From assembly GCF_014858725.1 (NCBI RefSeq), contig NZ_AQGV01000009.1, forward strand, positions 274,165 through 338,164: DNA of 64,000 nucleotides, given 5' to 3'. Positions 8,202 through 17,833 of the stretch are shown one piece after another. The stretch comes from Pseudoalteromonas aurantia 208. Its GTDB lineage: Bacteria; Pseudomonadota; Gammaproteobacteria; Enterobacterales; Alteromonadaceae. The notes beneath the pieces were generated by a model. That model worked only from the letters and a program-made list of their open reading frames with translations, made no database searches and was not told the origin of the DNA. Each line of letters begins with the position of its first letter. The stretch's first letter is position 1. The translations under genes and the position numbers were made by a program.

Positions 8202-9065
8202 CTATGGTGATTCTGGCAGCAGCCTTTTTGGAATAGCAGGTAAATGGTAGGGTGCAATCACTTTATCAAGCGTACCCTGCTGAGCAATATCCACCATTCC
8301 CTGCATTAATTGTTTTGCCACTGTCGTTTTGGCAAATGCTTTACTAAATGCCATATGCCCATATATGGTGTTCGTATACCTATATGCGACCTTTTTTAAT
8401 TTTGAAGCTGGTTGCTCAAGGACACTCATCGCGACTTCCGCCGTGTCTTCAACGGCTATAACAAGGTCAACTCGCCCTTTCAGTAATAAATCAACCGCAA
8501 CACGTTCTGAAGGCACAGCGACTTTGTTCAGACTGCGATCTTCATTAAACTTGGTAAAATATACGCCTCCACGCATCACGGCAATGCGCTTATTTTTCAA
8601 ATCTGCGTAGTTATTGACGACAATGCTACTACTTTGCTTAGCGTAAAATACAAAAGAGGATGGCAATGCCATATAGGCTGGCGTGACAAAACGTATTAGA
8701 TTATCGCGCTTGGGGGTACGTATAAGCCCCCCTAATACATCAACTTCACCCTGTATTAGCATTCTCAAACAACGAGAAAAAGGGCATGGAACAGGCTCTA
8801 TTTTATAACCTCGTTCTGCATACGGCTGTAGTTGCGTTAATATATCTATTATCAGCCCTGACACATCCCCCTCATCAGTGATGACACTATAAGGAGGCGC
8901 ATGATCGATAGCCACATACACTTTATCATGGTCAGCATGTGCAATATTGACTAATAATAGTAGCAATATCAACGTCAATGAGCTGACAAAAGACCATTTC
9001 AAATTATTATACCTCTGTTCTTTAATCACAACCTGCAGCACACTTTTATCGCGCTTAAAAGACAT
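8202..9065 (-). CDS. Stand-alone periplasmic solute-binding protein, SBP_bac_3 type
   Basis: A 287-residue protein with an N-terminal hydrophobic segment (LTLILLLLLVNIAHA) that ends in a plausible signal peptidase site. The mature part has the amino-acid-binding family 3 pattern: VYVAIDHAPPYSV near the N-terminus, GLIIDIL, GEVDVLGGLIRTPKR, the hinge ADLKNKRIAVMRGG and KGRVDLVIAVEDTAEV. The 20-residue extension before the hydrophobic core is long, so a later start cannot be excluded. No permease or ATPase gene lies nearby, unlike in a true ABC importer operon. Such orphan proteins are common in marine gammaproteobacteria. Ligand and partner are unknown. Confidence 0.82.
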   Translation of the reverse strand: MSFKRDKSVLQVVIKEQRYNNLKWSFVSSLTLILLLLLVNIAHADHDKVYVAIDHAPPYSVITDEGDVSGLIIDILTQLQPYAERGYKIEPVPCPFSRCLRMLIQGEVDVLGGLIRTPKRDNLIRFVTPAYMALPSSFVFYAKQSSSIVVNNYADLKNKRIAVMRGGVYFTKFNEDRSLNKVAVPSERVAVDLLLKGRVDLVIAVEDTAEVAMSVLEQPASKLKKVAYRYTNTIYGHMAFSKAFAKTTVAKQLMQGMVDIAQQGTLDKVIAPYHLPAIPKRLLPESP

Positions 9066-9180
9066 AAACTATTTAAGTAAAGGCAACTTAAGCATAGCGA
9101 AAAAATACTACACCGCATAGTCACAAAAATGTCATAATTATATGTAAGGCTGAAGTGCTAACCATAACATAAGGTGAACC

Positions 9181-10305
9181 ATGGTATTGAGTATTTTCTA
9201 TCAGTTTTTCTTGTTAGGCTGCACAAGTTTTGGTGGCCCAGCTGCCCATCTTGGCTTTTTCAAAAAACACTTTGTTGATAACCTCAAGTGGTTATCAAAC
9301 GAGCGCTATAGCTCGATGATCAGTTTATCACAAATATTACCAGGCCCAGGCTCCAGTCAAGTCGGCTTTGCTATCGGCGTAGAACGTGCAGGCCTGTTAG
9401 GAGGTATTGCAGCTTTCATTGGCTTCACGTTACCTTCTTTTTTAATCATGGTAGTACTGGCTTTGAGCGCAACCCAATTACAAGACAATTTGACTGGCGT
9501 CATTCATGGCTTAAAACTCTTTGCCGTGGTCGTTGTCGCCGACGCTATTTTATCAATGGCAAAGAGCTTTTGTAAAACCACCGCACTCAAACTCGTTACG
9601 TTTGCAAGTACCTTATTTATACTTATTTCTCCAAGTATATTTAGCCAAATTTGGTTGCTGGTGATTGCTGCATCTATGGGGATGCTCTACCGCTTCAGCC
9701 CTATACCCGATAGCACTACATCGAAAATCGGCAAATGGCACTGGCCTGCACTCGCTCTTTTCGTCGGGTTATTTGTCCTATCATTTTTCGGTTTCTCAGA
9801 CTATCTCTATGCGCCTTTTTACCAAGCTGGGGCTTTGGTTTTTGGCGGCGGTCATGTGGTGCTACCCCTGTTGCAAAATAGCGTAGAGCACCTTTCTCAA
9901 GAAAGCTTTCTAACCGCTTATGCCGCGGCGCAAGCTGTGCCGGGTCCAATGTTTACTATTGCAACCTATTTGGGTGCTGTCACACAGCCTGATAATGTCT
10001 GGTTTGGCGCTATTATAGCAACCCTTGCTGTATTTTTGCCCGGTTTACTACTTATGTATAGCTGCCACCATAGTTGGCATGCATTGAGTAATTTACCAAA
10101 ATTTGCCAGTGTAACTGCGGCAATTAATGCGGCTGTTGTTGGCCTACTCGCGGCTGCATTTTATCAGCCTATCTGGTCATCAAGCGTTACTAGTCTATGG
10201 CATATTGCCATTGTCGTTGCTGGGTTTTGTTGTATGAAACTGTTTAAACCACCAATTTGGATGATGTTAATCGCCTTCGCTTCGCTGGGTTTGTTCTTGT
10301 CGTGA
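9181..10305 (+). CDS. chrA: Chromate transporter family protein (ChrA)
   Basis: A 374-residue long-chain CHR-family permease with two homologous halves. The first half has TSFGGPAAHLGFF near residue 16 and SQILPGPGSSQVGFAIG near 50; the second has ALVFGGGHVVLPLLQ near 218 and AAAQAVPGPMFTIATYLGA near 248. The repeated PGP and FGG(G/P)xxH motifs define the family, whose members export chromate, or possibly sulfate-like anions. A ribosome-binding site, AAGGTG, lies 5 nt before the ATG. No chrB regulator is adjacent. The last 39 nt overlap the 3' end of the convergent MscS gene. Confidence 0.9.
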   Translation: MVLSIFYQFFLLGCTSFGGPAAHLGFFKKHFVDNLKWLSNERYSSMISLSQILPGPGSSQVGFAIGVERAGLLGGIAAFIGFTLPSFLIMVVLALSATQLQDNLTGVIHGLKLFAVVVVADAILSMAKSFCKTTALKLVTFASTLFILISPSIFSQIWLLVIAASMGMLYRFSPIPDSTTSKIGKWHWPALALFVGLFVLSFFGFSDYLYAPFYQAGALVFGGGHVVLPLLQNSVEHLSQESFLTAYAAAQAVPGPMFTIATYLGAVTQPDNVWFGAIIATLAVFLPGLLLMYSCHHSWHALSNLPKFASVTAAINAAVVGLLAAAFYQPIWSSSVTSLWHIAIVVAGFCCMKLFKPPIWMMLIAFASLGLFLS

Positions 10306-11487
10306 GTTTATTTGTAGTTGTCCTGATACTGTTTGGTACGGGCGCAACTCAAATTCAGACATTGTAGCTATCATATGGTCCATAATATCGGCTTGTAAGT
10401 GTTCATAAAAAACCCATTGCTTATTCACACTAAAACAATAAAATTCAATTGGTAAACCATGGTGTTGAGGCGCGAGTTCTCGCACCATTAGCACACAATC
10501 TTGGTTAATATCTTTATGCTTACGCAGATAAGCTTCTGCATAACGGCGGAACAATCCAACATTCGTAATGGGCTGTGGTAACTCGCCAACGTCTAAAAGT
10601 TCAGGGAACACACTTTGCAGCTGCGTCACGCTGGCTGCATTTAACGTAACGACACTATGCATATCTAATAACAACGCCCGTTTTATTCTTCTACCCGCAG
10701 ACTCTTGCATCGCACGCCAATTCTTAAAAGAATCCGTAATGAGCATATAAGTGGGGATGGTTGTTACCGTGTTATCCCAATTTCTCACTCTTACCGTATT
10801 TAGCCCTAAATCAATGACTTCGCCATCAGCACCAAATGCGTCGACTTGGATCCAATCACCAATTGTCACCAGTCGATTTGCAGCAATTTGAATGGATGCA
10901 ACCAGCCCCAAAATTGTGTCTTTAAATACTAACAAAGTCACAGCAGCAATTGCACCAAAACCTGAAAGTATGTAAGTCGGTGATTTATCTAACAACAAAC
11001 TGATGATTAAAATACTACAGACAATAAAAGTCATCAATTTAGTAACTTGCACAATGCCTTGTATAGGTACGTCTTTAGCGAATCGCAATTGACTGTAAAT
11101 CCCATGAGCAAGATTCACTAAGCTGCTGAGTAAAAACCCAGAAATAACAATCAGAACAATTTGGCCCACTGATTTAAAGCTCAATAGCACCCATTCAGGC
11201 GCCACGAGCACACGCGGATAAAATGCCAAAAATGCCACACAACTGAGCATTGCCGCCATTCTACCAGTGAGTTTATTGAGGTGCTCTGTGAGCTGTCCCA
11301 AGCGCGATGGAGAAAACTTAGTGAGCGTATTTTGAATGGTTGGAAATACCAACCGACGGGTGAATATATATACAAAAATAACGCCGATAAAGCCAATGCT
11401 GTTTGCCGAAATAGCACTCAATAAAGCTTCTTTTGGTAGTCCATTAAGCCATGGTTCAATTAAGTCCGTTATATGTGCAATACTCAT
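10267..11487 (-). CDS. Mechanosensitive channel family protein (MscS/YbdG-like)
   Basis: A 406-residue protein with several N-terminal membrane segments (for example GFIGVIFVYIFTRRLVFP) and a conserved MscS core, YILSGFGAIAAVTLLVFKDTI, followed by the beta domain entry GDWIQVDAFGADGEVIDLGL and NTVTTIPTYMLITDSFKNW. The motif layout resembles E. coli YbdG, a low-abundance channel that responds to osmotic downshock. The inner membrane is the expected location. It is convergent with chrA and overlaps its 3' end by 39 nt. Assigning YbdG rather than another MscS paralogue is by resemblance only. Confidence 0.88.
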   Translation of the reverse strand: MSIAHITDLIEPWLNGLPKEALLSAISANSIGFIGVIFVYIFTRRLVFPTIQNTLTKFSPSRLGQLTEHLNKLTGRMAAMLSCVAFLAFYPRVLVAPEWVLLSFKSVGQIVLIVISGFLLSSLVNLAHGIYSQLRFAKDVPIQGIVQVTKLMTFIVCSILIISLLLDKSPTYILSGFGAIAAVTLLVFKDTILGLVASIQIAANRLVTIGDWIQVDAFGADGEVIDLGLNTVRVRNWDNTVTTIPTYMLITDSFKNWRAMQESAGRRIKRALLLDMHSVVTLNAASVTQLQSVFPELLDVGELPQPITNVGLFRRYAEAYLRKHKDINQDCVLMVRELAPQHHGLPIEFYCFSVNKQWVFYEHLQADIMDHMIATMSEFELRPYQTVSGQLQINSRQEQTQRSEGD

Positions 11488-11648
11488 ATTTTAATCACTC
11501 CTCATCAGCTTACGCTAATACAATCACCGTATTTCCACATCTTGGTTTTTGAAGGTGAGTGCTGTGTACTCATTAACTGCTGGCACCTAATTAGCTAAGA
11601 TTTATTGAAGAGCGTATTTACACATGCTCCCCACACCTATCTTGCGGT

Positions 11649-12524
11649 CTATTTAACGTGCTGTAATTTTTCAAGCTGCTGATCTTTGTCGCTCCATAAA
11701 CGATTTAATTCTGACTGAAAACGCACTCTAAATTCGTTGTCGTTACTGTAATCCCCTATTAGCTCTTCACTTACAGGCATTACATCAATGTGCACATCTA
11801 CTCTTTTTACCTTGCCACTGACAAAGTCGATAAAGTTTGGGATCCCGTCTGGATAATGAATTGTCACATTCACCACTTTGTTAATTTGCTCACCCATCGC
11901 TTGCATCACAAATGCAATGCCACCGGCCTTTGGCTTTAATAAATGGTCAAACGGACTTTTTTGGCGCTGATGCTTCTCTGGTGTAAAACGTGTGCCTTCT
12001 ACAAAGTTTACAATACTCACAGGCATAGTTTTAAACTTCTCACAGGCTTTACGCGTTGTTTCTATATCCTTGCCTTTGAGCTTCGGGTTTTTACGCAATT
12101 GGCTTTTGCTGGTTCGGCTCATAAATGGGAAATCTAGCGCCCACCAAGCCAAACCTAGCACTGGCACGTACAATAATTCCTTTTTCAAAAAGAAATTTAA
12201 GAATGGGATCTTTCTATGTAAAACGCGTTGCATAATCACAATATCGACCCAACTTTGATGATTGGCAATCACCAAATACCAATCCTTACGTTTAATATCT
12301 TCTAAGCCTGTTATATTTAGCTCAAATGGCGTGATTAAATTCTGATTACAGTTATTACCTGCAACCCACATGCTTGCACACTCTTTGGCCAGTTTACTGC
12401 AAAGTTTTTGCCATATAGGGACTGGTAACAACTTCAATAAGCCAAATAAGAAAATGGGTATAAACCAAACTAACGTATTCAGGGCATACAAGAATAAACT
12501 GATAATGCGACGTAACAACGACAT
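11649..12524 (-). CDS. 1-acyl-glycerol-3-phosphate acyltransferase family protein (YihG-like)
   Basis: A 291-residue membrane-bound lysophospholipid acyltransferase. The catalytic NHQSWVD (HX4D, near residue 87) and the glycerophosphate-binding FVEGTRFTPEKHQRQ (near 172) are both intact. An N-terminal hydrophobic segment, LFLYALNTLVWFIPIFLFGLL, anchors it. Length and motif order resemble E. coli YihG, which adds acyl chains to lysophosphatidic acid and influences membrane composition. It stands alone, 119 nt downstream of speA on the same strand. Acyl specificity cannot be told from the sequence. Confidence 0.88.
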   Translation of the reverse strand: MSLLRRIISLFLYALNTLVWFIPIFLFGLLKLLPVPIWQKLCSKLAKECASMWVAGNNCNQNLITPFELNITGLEDIKRKDWYLVIANHQSWVDIVIMQRVLHRKIPFLNFFLKKELLYVPVLGLAWWALDFPFMSRTSKSQLRKNPKLKGKDIETTRKACEKFKTMPVSIVNFVEGTRFTPEKHQRQKSPFDHLLKPKAGGIAFVMQAMGEQINKVVNVTIHYPDGIPNFIDFVSGKVKRVDVHIDVMPVSEELIGDYSNDNEFRVRFQSELNRLWSDKDQQLEKLQHVK

Positions 12525-12648
12525 TCAATGTTTCCTTTACAACAACCTAAGTCAAAAGGCTAACATCTTGCTACATATGCGAGCCTAATTCATGATGGAG
12601 AATAATACCTTGTTTTTATGCTACGAAAAACCTAAGCCAATAAAAAGC

Positions 12649-14529
12649 TTAATCTTCAAAATAGGTATACCCTGCTAATCCTGCGTTTAATTCAGCTAAA
12701 TATTGCGCTTTTAAATCATGCTCAATATCCAATTTGCTCACTTGTTCAACAAAATTATTAGACAGCTTTTCATGATCATAATGCACAAATTTCAAAACAT
12801 CAGCCACGCTATCCCCTTTAATTGCATTGGTTAACGTATATCCTTGCTCCGTCAACTCCACATGCACAGAATCCGTATCACCAAATAAGTTATGTAAATC
12901 ACCTAATATCTCTTGATAAGCTCCAACCATAAACATGGCTAAATGGTATTGCTGACCAAATTGATAAGGCGGTATTGGCAAACTTGATTCAATTCCCGAG
13001 CCCTCAACATATTCTCTGATCTGTCCATCAGAATCACAGGTAATATCTTGGATAATGGCCCTTTGAGTCAATGGTTGATCTAAAGACTCTATCGGCATTA
13101 CAGGGAATAGCTGTTGGATCCCCCAAACATCAGGTAATGATTGAAATAAAGAAAAGTTCACAAAAAGCTTATCAGCCAACTTCTCATTTAAATCATCCAA
13201 CACTTCGCGGTGTGAACGTGCATTATCGCTTAATGTTTCACGAACTTGATGCAAAATAGTGAAATACATTAATTCAATTTGTGCCCATTGCGTCATGCTC
13301 ACTAAACCATGCACATATTGACCATGCGCTTCGCTAAATAAATGCATTGCATCGTGATAAGCCTCTAATGCCAAGCGTGGTGTGATGCGATGGAGCACTT
13401 GCCATAACTGGTGCAAAATAGCATGATCACTTTTATTCGGTGGTGTATTTGACGTTTGCTTTGGCGCTTTTTCAATATCAATAACGTCTGTGATTAACAC
13501 AGCATGATGCGCTGTAAGTGCACGACCTGATTCGGTGATAATCGCGGGGTGCTCTAGATCATGTTGGTCACATACATCCGCAAAAGCACTCACGACATTA
13601 CGAGCATACTCCGCTACCGTATAATTCATTGAGCAAGCGCTTCGTGACCCAGAACCTTCGTAGTCCACACCTAGGCCGCCGCCCACATCCACCGTTTTTA
13701 AGGGCACGCCTAATCGAGAGAGCTCTGCAAAATGACGGGCACATTCCGTTAATGCCCGTTGAATATCACGAATATTGGCAATTTGCGATCCGATATGGAA
13801 ATGCACCAAATTCATTAAATGTAGTTTGTTATGACGCTTTAAAGTCTCCACTGCTTCTAATACTTGCCCCGCAGTTAATCCAAACTTACCTTTTTCACCG
13901 CCTGTATTCTGCCATTTACCTTTGCCAACTGAGTTTAATCGGATCCGAATACCAATCGCTGGTTCAATGTCTAAGTCGTCAATTTCTTTAATGAGAGAGG
14001 TTAATTCAGAAAGCTTTTCAACCACCACGTTAACGTTATGACCCATCGCTTGCCCAATGCATGCAAGACGTAAAAACTCACTGTCTTTATAACCATTACA
14101 CACAATGGTAATCGGTTTGTTCGCAAGACCTAAAATAGCCATTAATTCAGGCTTAGACCCGGCTTCCAAACCAACTAACCCGCTCGGGTGAGCTAATAGT
14201 TTACTCACCACCGAACGTTGTTGATTCACTTTTATCGGATAAACACAGGTATAGTGACCTTGATACTGCTTTTGTTCACAAGCCAAGGAAAACGCCTCTG
14301 TCATAGTATCAACACGGTGTTGCAGAATATCTGTAAACCTGACTAAAACCGGTAATGTTAAACCTTCTGCTTTAAATTGTTCAGTCAGTTCGGTCAATGA
14401 GATTGCCGGAGTCCTTTTTTCCCCATCCGGAAATGCAACGAGCTCACCTTGGTCGTTAATATCAAAATAACCATCACTCCAATGTGCAACATTATAGATA
14501 TCTCGCGCTGTCTCTAAGCCCCATTTCAT
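12649..14529 (-). CDS. speA: Biosynthetic arginine decarboxylase
   Basis: A 626-residue PLP-dependent fold-III decarboxylase that converts arginine to agmatine, the first step of putrescine and spermidine synthesis. Features: the PLP lysine region YTCVYPIKVNQQRSVV near residue 97, GLEAGSKPELMAIL, KTVDVGGGLGVDYEGS near 280, ITESGRALTAHHAV near 330, and the C-terminal PPYQFGQQYHLAMFMVGAYQEI containing substrate-pocket residues. Length matches the SpeA family (about 630-660). The N-terminus MKWGLETARDIYNVAHWSDGYFDI is typical, supporting the start. It is divergent from speE, so the pair forms a polyamine locus, although agmatinase and SAM decarboxylase genes are not in this window. Confidence 0.96.
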   Translation of the reverse strand: MKWGLETARDIYNVAHWSDGYFDINDQGELVAFPDGEKRTPAISLTELTEQFKAEGLTLPVLVRFTDILQHRVDTMTEAFSLACEQKQYQGHYTCVYPIKVNQQRSVVSKLLAHPSGLVGLEAGSKPELMAILGLANKPITIVCNGYKDSEFLRLACIGQAMGHNVNVVVEKLSELTSLIKEIDDLDIEPAIGIRIRLNSVGKGKWQNTGGEKGKFGLTAGQVLEAVETLKRHNKLHLMNLVHFHIGSQIANIRDIQRALTECARHFAELSRLGVPLKTVDVGGGLGVDYEGSGSRSACSMNYTVAEYARNVVSAFADVCDQHDLEHPAIITESGRALTAHHAVLITDVIDIEKAPKQTSNTPPNKSDHAILHQLWQVLHRITPRLALEAYHDAMHLFSEAHGQYVHGLVSMTQWAQIELMYFTILHQVRETLSDNARSHREVLDDLNEKLADKLFVNFSLFQSLPDVWGIQQLFPVMPIESLDQPLTQRAIIQDITCDSDGQIREYVEGSGIESSLPIPPYQFGQQYHLAMFMVGAYQEILGDLHNLFGDTDSVHVELTEQGYTLTNAIKGDSVADVLKFVHYDHEKLSNNFVEQVSKLDIEHDLKAQYLAELNAGLAGYTYFED

Positions 14530-14860
14530 GGCAATCTCACTTACTCAATTCGAAAGGCGTATTTTAATACTAGCGCATACTATTGGCGAACAAAATTCAC
14601 GTCTCTTTCGTGAAAATACGCTTATATTTTTTTCAAAAGCGCGAAAGTCACACTTTGATGCAAAGTTTAGAAGCAATACATATATCAAACAACCGTTAAG
14701 CATGCCTCACTTTGTTATTCCTTGTTAGCCAAATCAAAGCACTATCAACGACAACTCAGATGAAACATGAGCTTTTAGCTAAAATGCGCTAAAATAGATT
14801 GAGCAAACACGTGCTCACTGGCAAAATTACCCGAATTAGAATAGTAAGTGTGAAATATAT
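14530..14860. other. Divergent speA/speE intergenic region
   Basis: No gene is supported here. The stretch is AT-rich and must carry promoters for both polyamine genes. It contains TGAGCA (14800-14805) paired with TGCTCA (14812-14817) around a six-base loop, which would fall in the speE leader, and a TAAAAT hexamer at 14790-14795 that may be a -10 element. The ribosome-binding site before speE is weak. Confidence 0.4.
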
Positions 14861-15721
14861 ATGGCAAATCTAGAAGCAAACCGTTGGTTTACCGAAGTAA
14901 GTGACCGTGATGGCAGCGCCTTTTCTCTGCGTATCAACAGAAAACTCGATGAGATCCAATCTCCATTCCAGAATGTTGAAATGTATGAAACCACCGACTT
15001 TGGCAACTTAATGATAATCGATGGCTGTACTATGGTCAGCAGCAGAGAAAACTTCTTTTACCATGAAATGATGAGTCACCCAGCATTGTTTTCTCACCCA
15101 GCACCGAAGAATGTCGTTATTATCGGGGGGGGGGATTGTGGAACCCTGCGTGAGGTTTTAAAACACCCAGATATTGAACGTGTTACGCAAATCGACATCG
15201 ATGAAGTTGTAACACAAATGTCGCTTAAATACTTCCCCGAACTGTGTGAATCGAATAATGACTCAAGAGCCACCATCATGTTTGATGATGGCATAAAATT
15301 TATGAAAGAAGCGGATGCTGAATCTATTGATGTCATTATCGTTGACGGTACCGACCCTATAGGACCTGGTGAAGGACTCTTCAACCATGCCTTTTATACA
15401 AGCTGCTTAAACGCTTTACGTAAAGGTGGGATCATGATCCAACAGAGTGAATCCCCCCTAATGCATATGCCGCTACTCATTGAAATGCGTGATGCAATGA
15501 CAGATGTTGGGTTTGTTGACTTACAAACTTTACCCTTTCCGCAACCGATTTACCCTAGTGGCTTATGGTCATCAACGATGGCCCGCAAGGGTGAAGGGTT
15601 CTCAGGCTTCAGAGAGCAAGATGCTGATAAAGCACTATTTCATACCGATTACTATAATACAGGCATTCACAAAGGTGCACTGGCAACTCCTAACTTTATG
15701 AAACGCGCATTTGCCAAATAG
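14861..15721 (+). CDS. speE: Polyamine aminopropyltransferase (spermidine synthase)
   Basis: A 286-residue enzyme that transfers aminopropyl from decarboxylated SAM to putrescine. Signature parts: ENFFYHEMMSHPALF near residue 64, the nucleotide-binding GGGDCGTLREVLKH near 88-101, VTQIDIDEVV near 107-116, and the catalytic VDGTDPIGPGEGLF near 161-174 with the family's Asp. The glycine motif GGG is encoded by an uninterrupted run of ten G residues (15125-15134), an unusual slippage-prone choice. A Cys replaces the usual residue after GGGD but the fold motif is otherwise normal. It is divergent from speA; no speD is nearby, so decarboxylated SAM must come from elsewhere. Followed by a strong terminator. 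Confidence 0.96.
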   Translation: MANLEANRWFTEVSDRDGSAFSLRINRKLDEIQSPFQNVEMYETTDFGNLMIIDGCTMVSSRENFFYHEMMSHPALFSHPAPKNVVIIGGGDCGTLREVLKHPDIERVTQIDIDEVVTQMSLKYFPELCESNNDSRATIMFDDGIKFMKEADAESIDVIIVDGTDPIGPGEGLFNHAFYTSCLNALRKGGIMIQQSESPLMHMPLLIEMRDAMTDVGFVDLQTLPFPQPIYPSGLWSSTMARKGEGFSGFREQDADKALFHTDYYNTGIHKGALATPNFMKRAFAK

Positions 15722-15750
15722 CACTTGAAAAACGGACCCCATAAATACAA

Positions 15751-15776
15751 AAAACCCAAGCAATCGCTTGGGTTTT
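15751..15776. terminator. Strong bidirectional terminator between speE and hemE
   Basis: AAAACCCAAGC and GCTTGGGTTTT form a perfect 11-bp stem around AATC. The A and T runs on either side let it act on both strands, for the convergent speE and hemE. Confidence 0.9.
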
Positions 15777-15806
15777 CTGCAAATGAGCCACTATCTTATA
15801 GCGTGC

Positions 15807-16871
15807 TTACTTATGATACTGCGCACTAAATTCGTGAACCGCATTAATGAAAACGCCCGCATGCTCAGGATCCACTTCCGGCGTAATACCATGGCCCAAA
15901 TTAAAGACATGGCCATTGCCTTCACCAAATCCAGCTAGAATGTGCTGAACTTCTTCACGAATACGCTCTGGCGTACCATGTAGCATTGATGGATCCATAT
16001 TACCTTGCAAGGCAACCTTATCACCCACGCGACGCTTAGCATCACCAATATCAATTGTCCAATCCAAGCCTACGGCATCACAACCTGTCGCTGCAATCGC
16101 TTCGATCCACTGGCCCCCATTTTTTGTAAATAGCGTTACCGGCACTTTTCGACCATCATTTTCACGAATGAGACCGTCTACAATCTTATGCATATATTGC
16201 AATGAGAACTCTTTGTAATCACGAGGACTTAACACACCTCCCCATGAGTCAAAAATCATTAACGACTGTGCACCCGCCTTTACCTGCGCGTTCAAGTAAT
16301 CAATCACTGAATCTGCTAATTTGTCTAACAACAGGTGCAATGTCTTAGGTTCAGCAAACGCCATTTTCTTTATTTTTCCAAAGGTTTTACTACTGCCCCC
16401 TTCCACCATATATGTGGCAAGTGTCCAAGGAGAGCCAGAAAAACCAATCAAAGGCACTTCACCTTTTAATTCGCGGCGAATTGTACTGACCGCGTTCATC
16501 ACATAACCCAGCTCATCGGTAGGGTCTAATTTGGGGATTTTCTGCACATCAGCCAAAGAACTAATAGGGCGTTCAAACTTAGGCCCTTCCCCAGTTTCAA
16601 AGTACAAACCAAGGCCCATTGCATCAGGAATAGTCAAGATGTCGCTGAACAAAATAGCCGCATCGAGTGGATAACGACGCAACGGCTGCAAGGTAACCTC
16701 ACATGCCAATTCTGCATTTTTACACAAGCTCATAAAATCACCTGCTTGCGCGCGAGTTGCACGATACTCAGGTAAATATCGACCTGCTTGACGCATCATC
16801 CATACTGGCGTGACATCAACAGGTTGTTTCATTAACGCACGTAAATAACGATCATTTTTCAATTCGCTCAT
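15807..16871 (-). CDS. hemE: Uroporphyrinogen decarboxylase
   Basis: HemE decarboxylates the four acetate groups of uroporphyrinogen III to give coproporphyrinogen III in haem synthesis. Beginning at the ATG at 16871 the protein is 354 residues, equal to E. coli HemE, and starts [19 protein letters not shown] sequence precedes this ATG; the longer frame upstream (to 16925) lacks support. Family signatures: [16 protein letters not shown] near residue 21, with the conserved Arg and the following [16 protein letters not shown], and [16 protein letters not shown] near 145. Essential cytosolic enzyme, monocistronic here, convergent with speE. Confidence 0.97.
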   Translation of the reverse strand: MSELKNDRYLRALMKQPVDVTPVWMMRQAGRYLPEYRATRAQAGDFMSLCKNAELACEVTLQPLRRYPLDAAILFSDILTIPDAMGLGLYFETGEGPKFERPISSLADVQKIPKLDPTDELGYVMNAVSTIRRELKGEVPLIGFSGSPWTLATYMVEGGSSKTFGKIKKMAFAEPKTLHLLLDKLADSVIDYLNAQVKAGAQSLMIFDSWGGVLSPRDYKEFSLQYMHKIVDGLIRENDGRKVPVTLFTKNGGQWIEAIAATGCDAVGLDWTIDIGDAKRRVGDKVALQGNMDPSMLHGTPERIREEVQHILAGFGEGNGHVFNLGHGITPEVDPEHAGVFINAVHEFSAQYHK

Positions 16872-17047
16872 AGCGGCTCTCAATTCCAAAGCTTTAAAAA
16901 TTGAGCAGATTGTATCATCATACACGCAAACGCTCTATGAAAAGCAAGCACCAAAATACGGGAATATGATCTAGATTAAAAGAGGCTGAAATTCAGAGAG
17001 TTAGTCCATCGCTACGTAACAAAATGTAAAACAACTTATTAATTTGT

Positions 17048-17076
17048 TTGCAACAGAGGTAAAAGCTTGGTATAAA
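17048..17076 (+). promoter_or_regulatory. Sigma70-type promoter for a possible small RNA
   Basis: TTGCAA (17048-17053) and TATAAA (17071-17076) are separated by exactly 17 nt. Transcription would start near 17083. It faces the same way as rsd, but a terminator at 17157-17179 lies between. Confidence 0.55.
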
Positions 17077-17082
17077 ATATCC

Positions 17083-17179
17083 GCGTTACAAAAATAACAA
17101 CAAAACACCTTTATAATAAAAATAACAACTATTATCAAAGAGCTAAACTCATTTACAAACCACCTACGGGTGGTTTTTT
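17083..17179 (+). ncRNA. Candidate small RNA of about 97 nt between hemE and rsd
   Basis: A promoter-like pair (17048-17076) is followed about 80 nt later by a rho-independent terminator: AACCACC, loop TACG, GGTGGTT, then TTTT (17158-17179). The transcript has no start codon with a usable frame. It is A/C-rich and contains AAAATAACAAC twice (near 17091 and 17120); a third copy occurs past the terminator near 17205. Single-stranded A-rich repeats before a U-tailed hairpin resemble Hfq-dependent sRNAs. Alternatively it is the attenuated leader of rsd. No known Rfam family was recognised. Confidence 0.4.
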
Positions 17180-17328
17180 CTTGTGAAAACCAACTGATTT
17201 ACCCAAAATAACAACCCATTAAAAATCAACCACCTACACCAGTTTTGGTGAAATAAAATAAAAATAGGTTGACCTTTGCAGCAGATTTCCTTTTCATAGA
17301 GGAAAACAATCCGCTAAAGGAGTCCGCT

Positions 17329-17799
17329 ATGCTTTCTAGGTTAGAACAAGCCCAACAAAAATGGGGAGGTAGCCATAGTGTTATTGATGCATGGTTGGCT
17401 GAACGTCAAGAGCTGTTATTACTTTATTGTAAAATAGCTGGATTTTCCCCTTACGATAAGAATGAACAAGCTTTACCAGAGCAGGTACAAATTCAATCTT
17501 TCTGTCAAATTCTTATGGACTATTTATCCGCTGGCCATTTTGAAATCTACGATAACATCGTAGAAGCCTGTAAGGAAAAAGGCCCTGAAAGCGCACAATT
17601 AGCGCAAGCGCTTTATCCTAGAATTGCTGATACAACTGACCTTGCTTTAGATTTCAATGATAAATATGCCGAAGCTTCTCAAGAAAGCCCATTGGTAGAG
17701 TTTGATAGTGATTTATCTAAATTAGGTGAAACACTGGAACTGCGCTTCGAGTTAGAAGATGAGTTGATTGATAACCTCTATGCCAATTATAGTCGTTAA
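17329..17799 (+). CDS. rsd: Rsd/AlgQ family anti-RNA polymerase sigma-70 factor
   Basis: The start is set by AAAGGAG 6 nt before the ATG at 17329; the upstream in-frame extension has no such signal. The 156-residue protein matches Rsd in length and order: a first helix MLSRLEQAQQKWGGSHSVID, then AWLAERQELLLLYCKIAGF, the highly conserved DYLSAGHFEIYD near residue 64, and LGETLELRFELEDELI near the C-terminus. Rsd binds region 4 of sigma70 in stationary phase and so favours alternative sigma factors. Its leader region from 17083 contains a promoter and terminator that may control it. Monocistronic, followed by a strong terminator. Confidence 0.92.
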   Translation: MLSRLEQAQQKWGGSHSVIDAWLAERQELLLLYCKIAGFSPYDKNEQALPEQVQIQSFCQILMDYLSAGHFEIYDNIVEACKEKGPESAQLAQALYPRIADTTDLALDFNDKYAEASQESPLVEFDSDLSKLGETLELRFELEDELIDNLYANYSR

Positions 17800-17833
17800 T
17801 AGCTATGCCATTGCGGAACGTTAGCAACAATTA

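Noticed and set aside
17048..17062. A Spot 42-like segment (ACAGAGGTAA) within the promoter of the candidate sRNA
   Set aside because: The ten-base match is upstream of the predicted transcript and the terminator sequence does not resemble Spot 42, so it is treated as chance.
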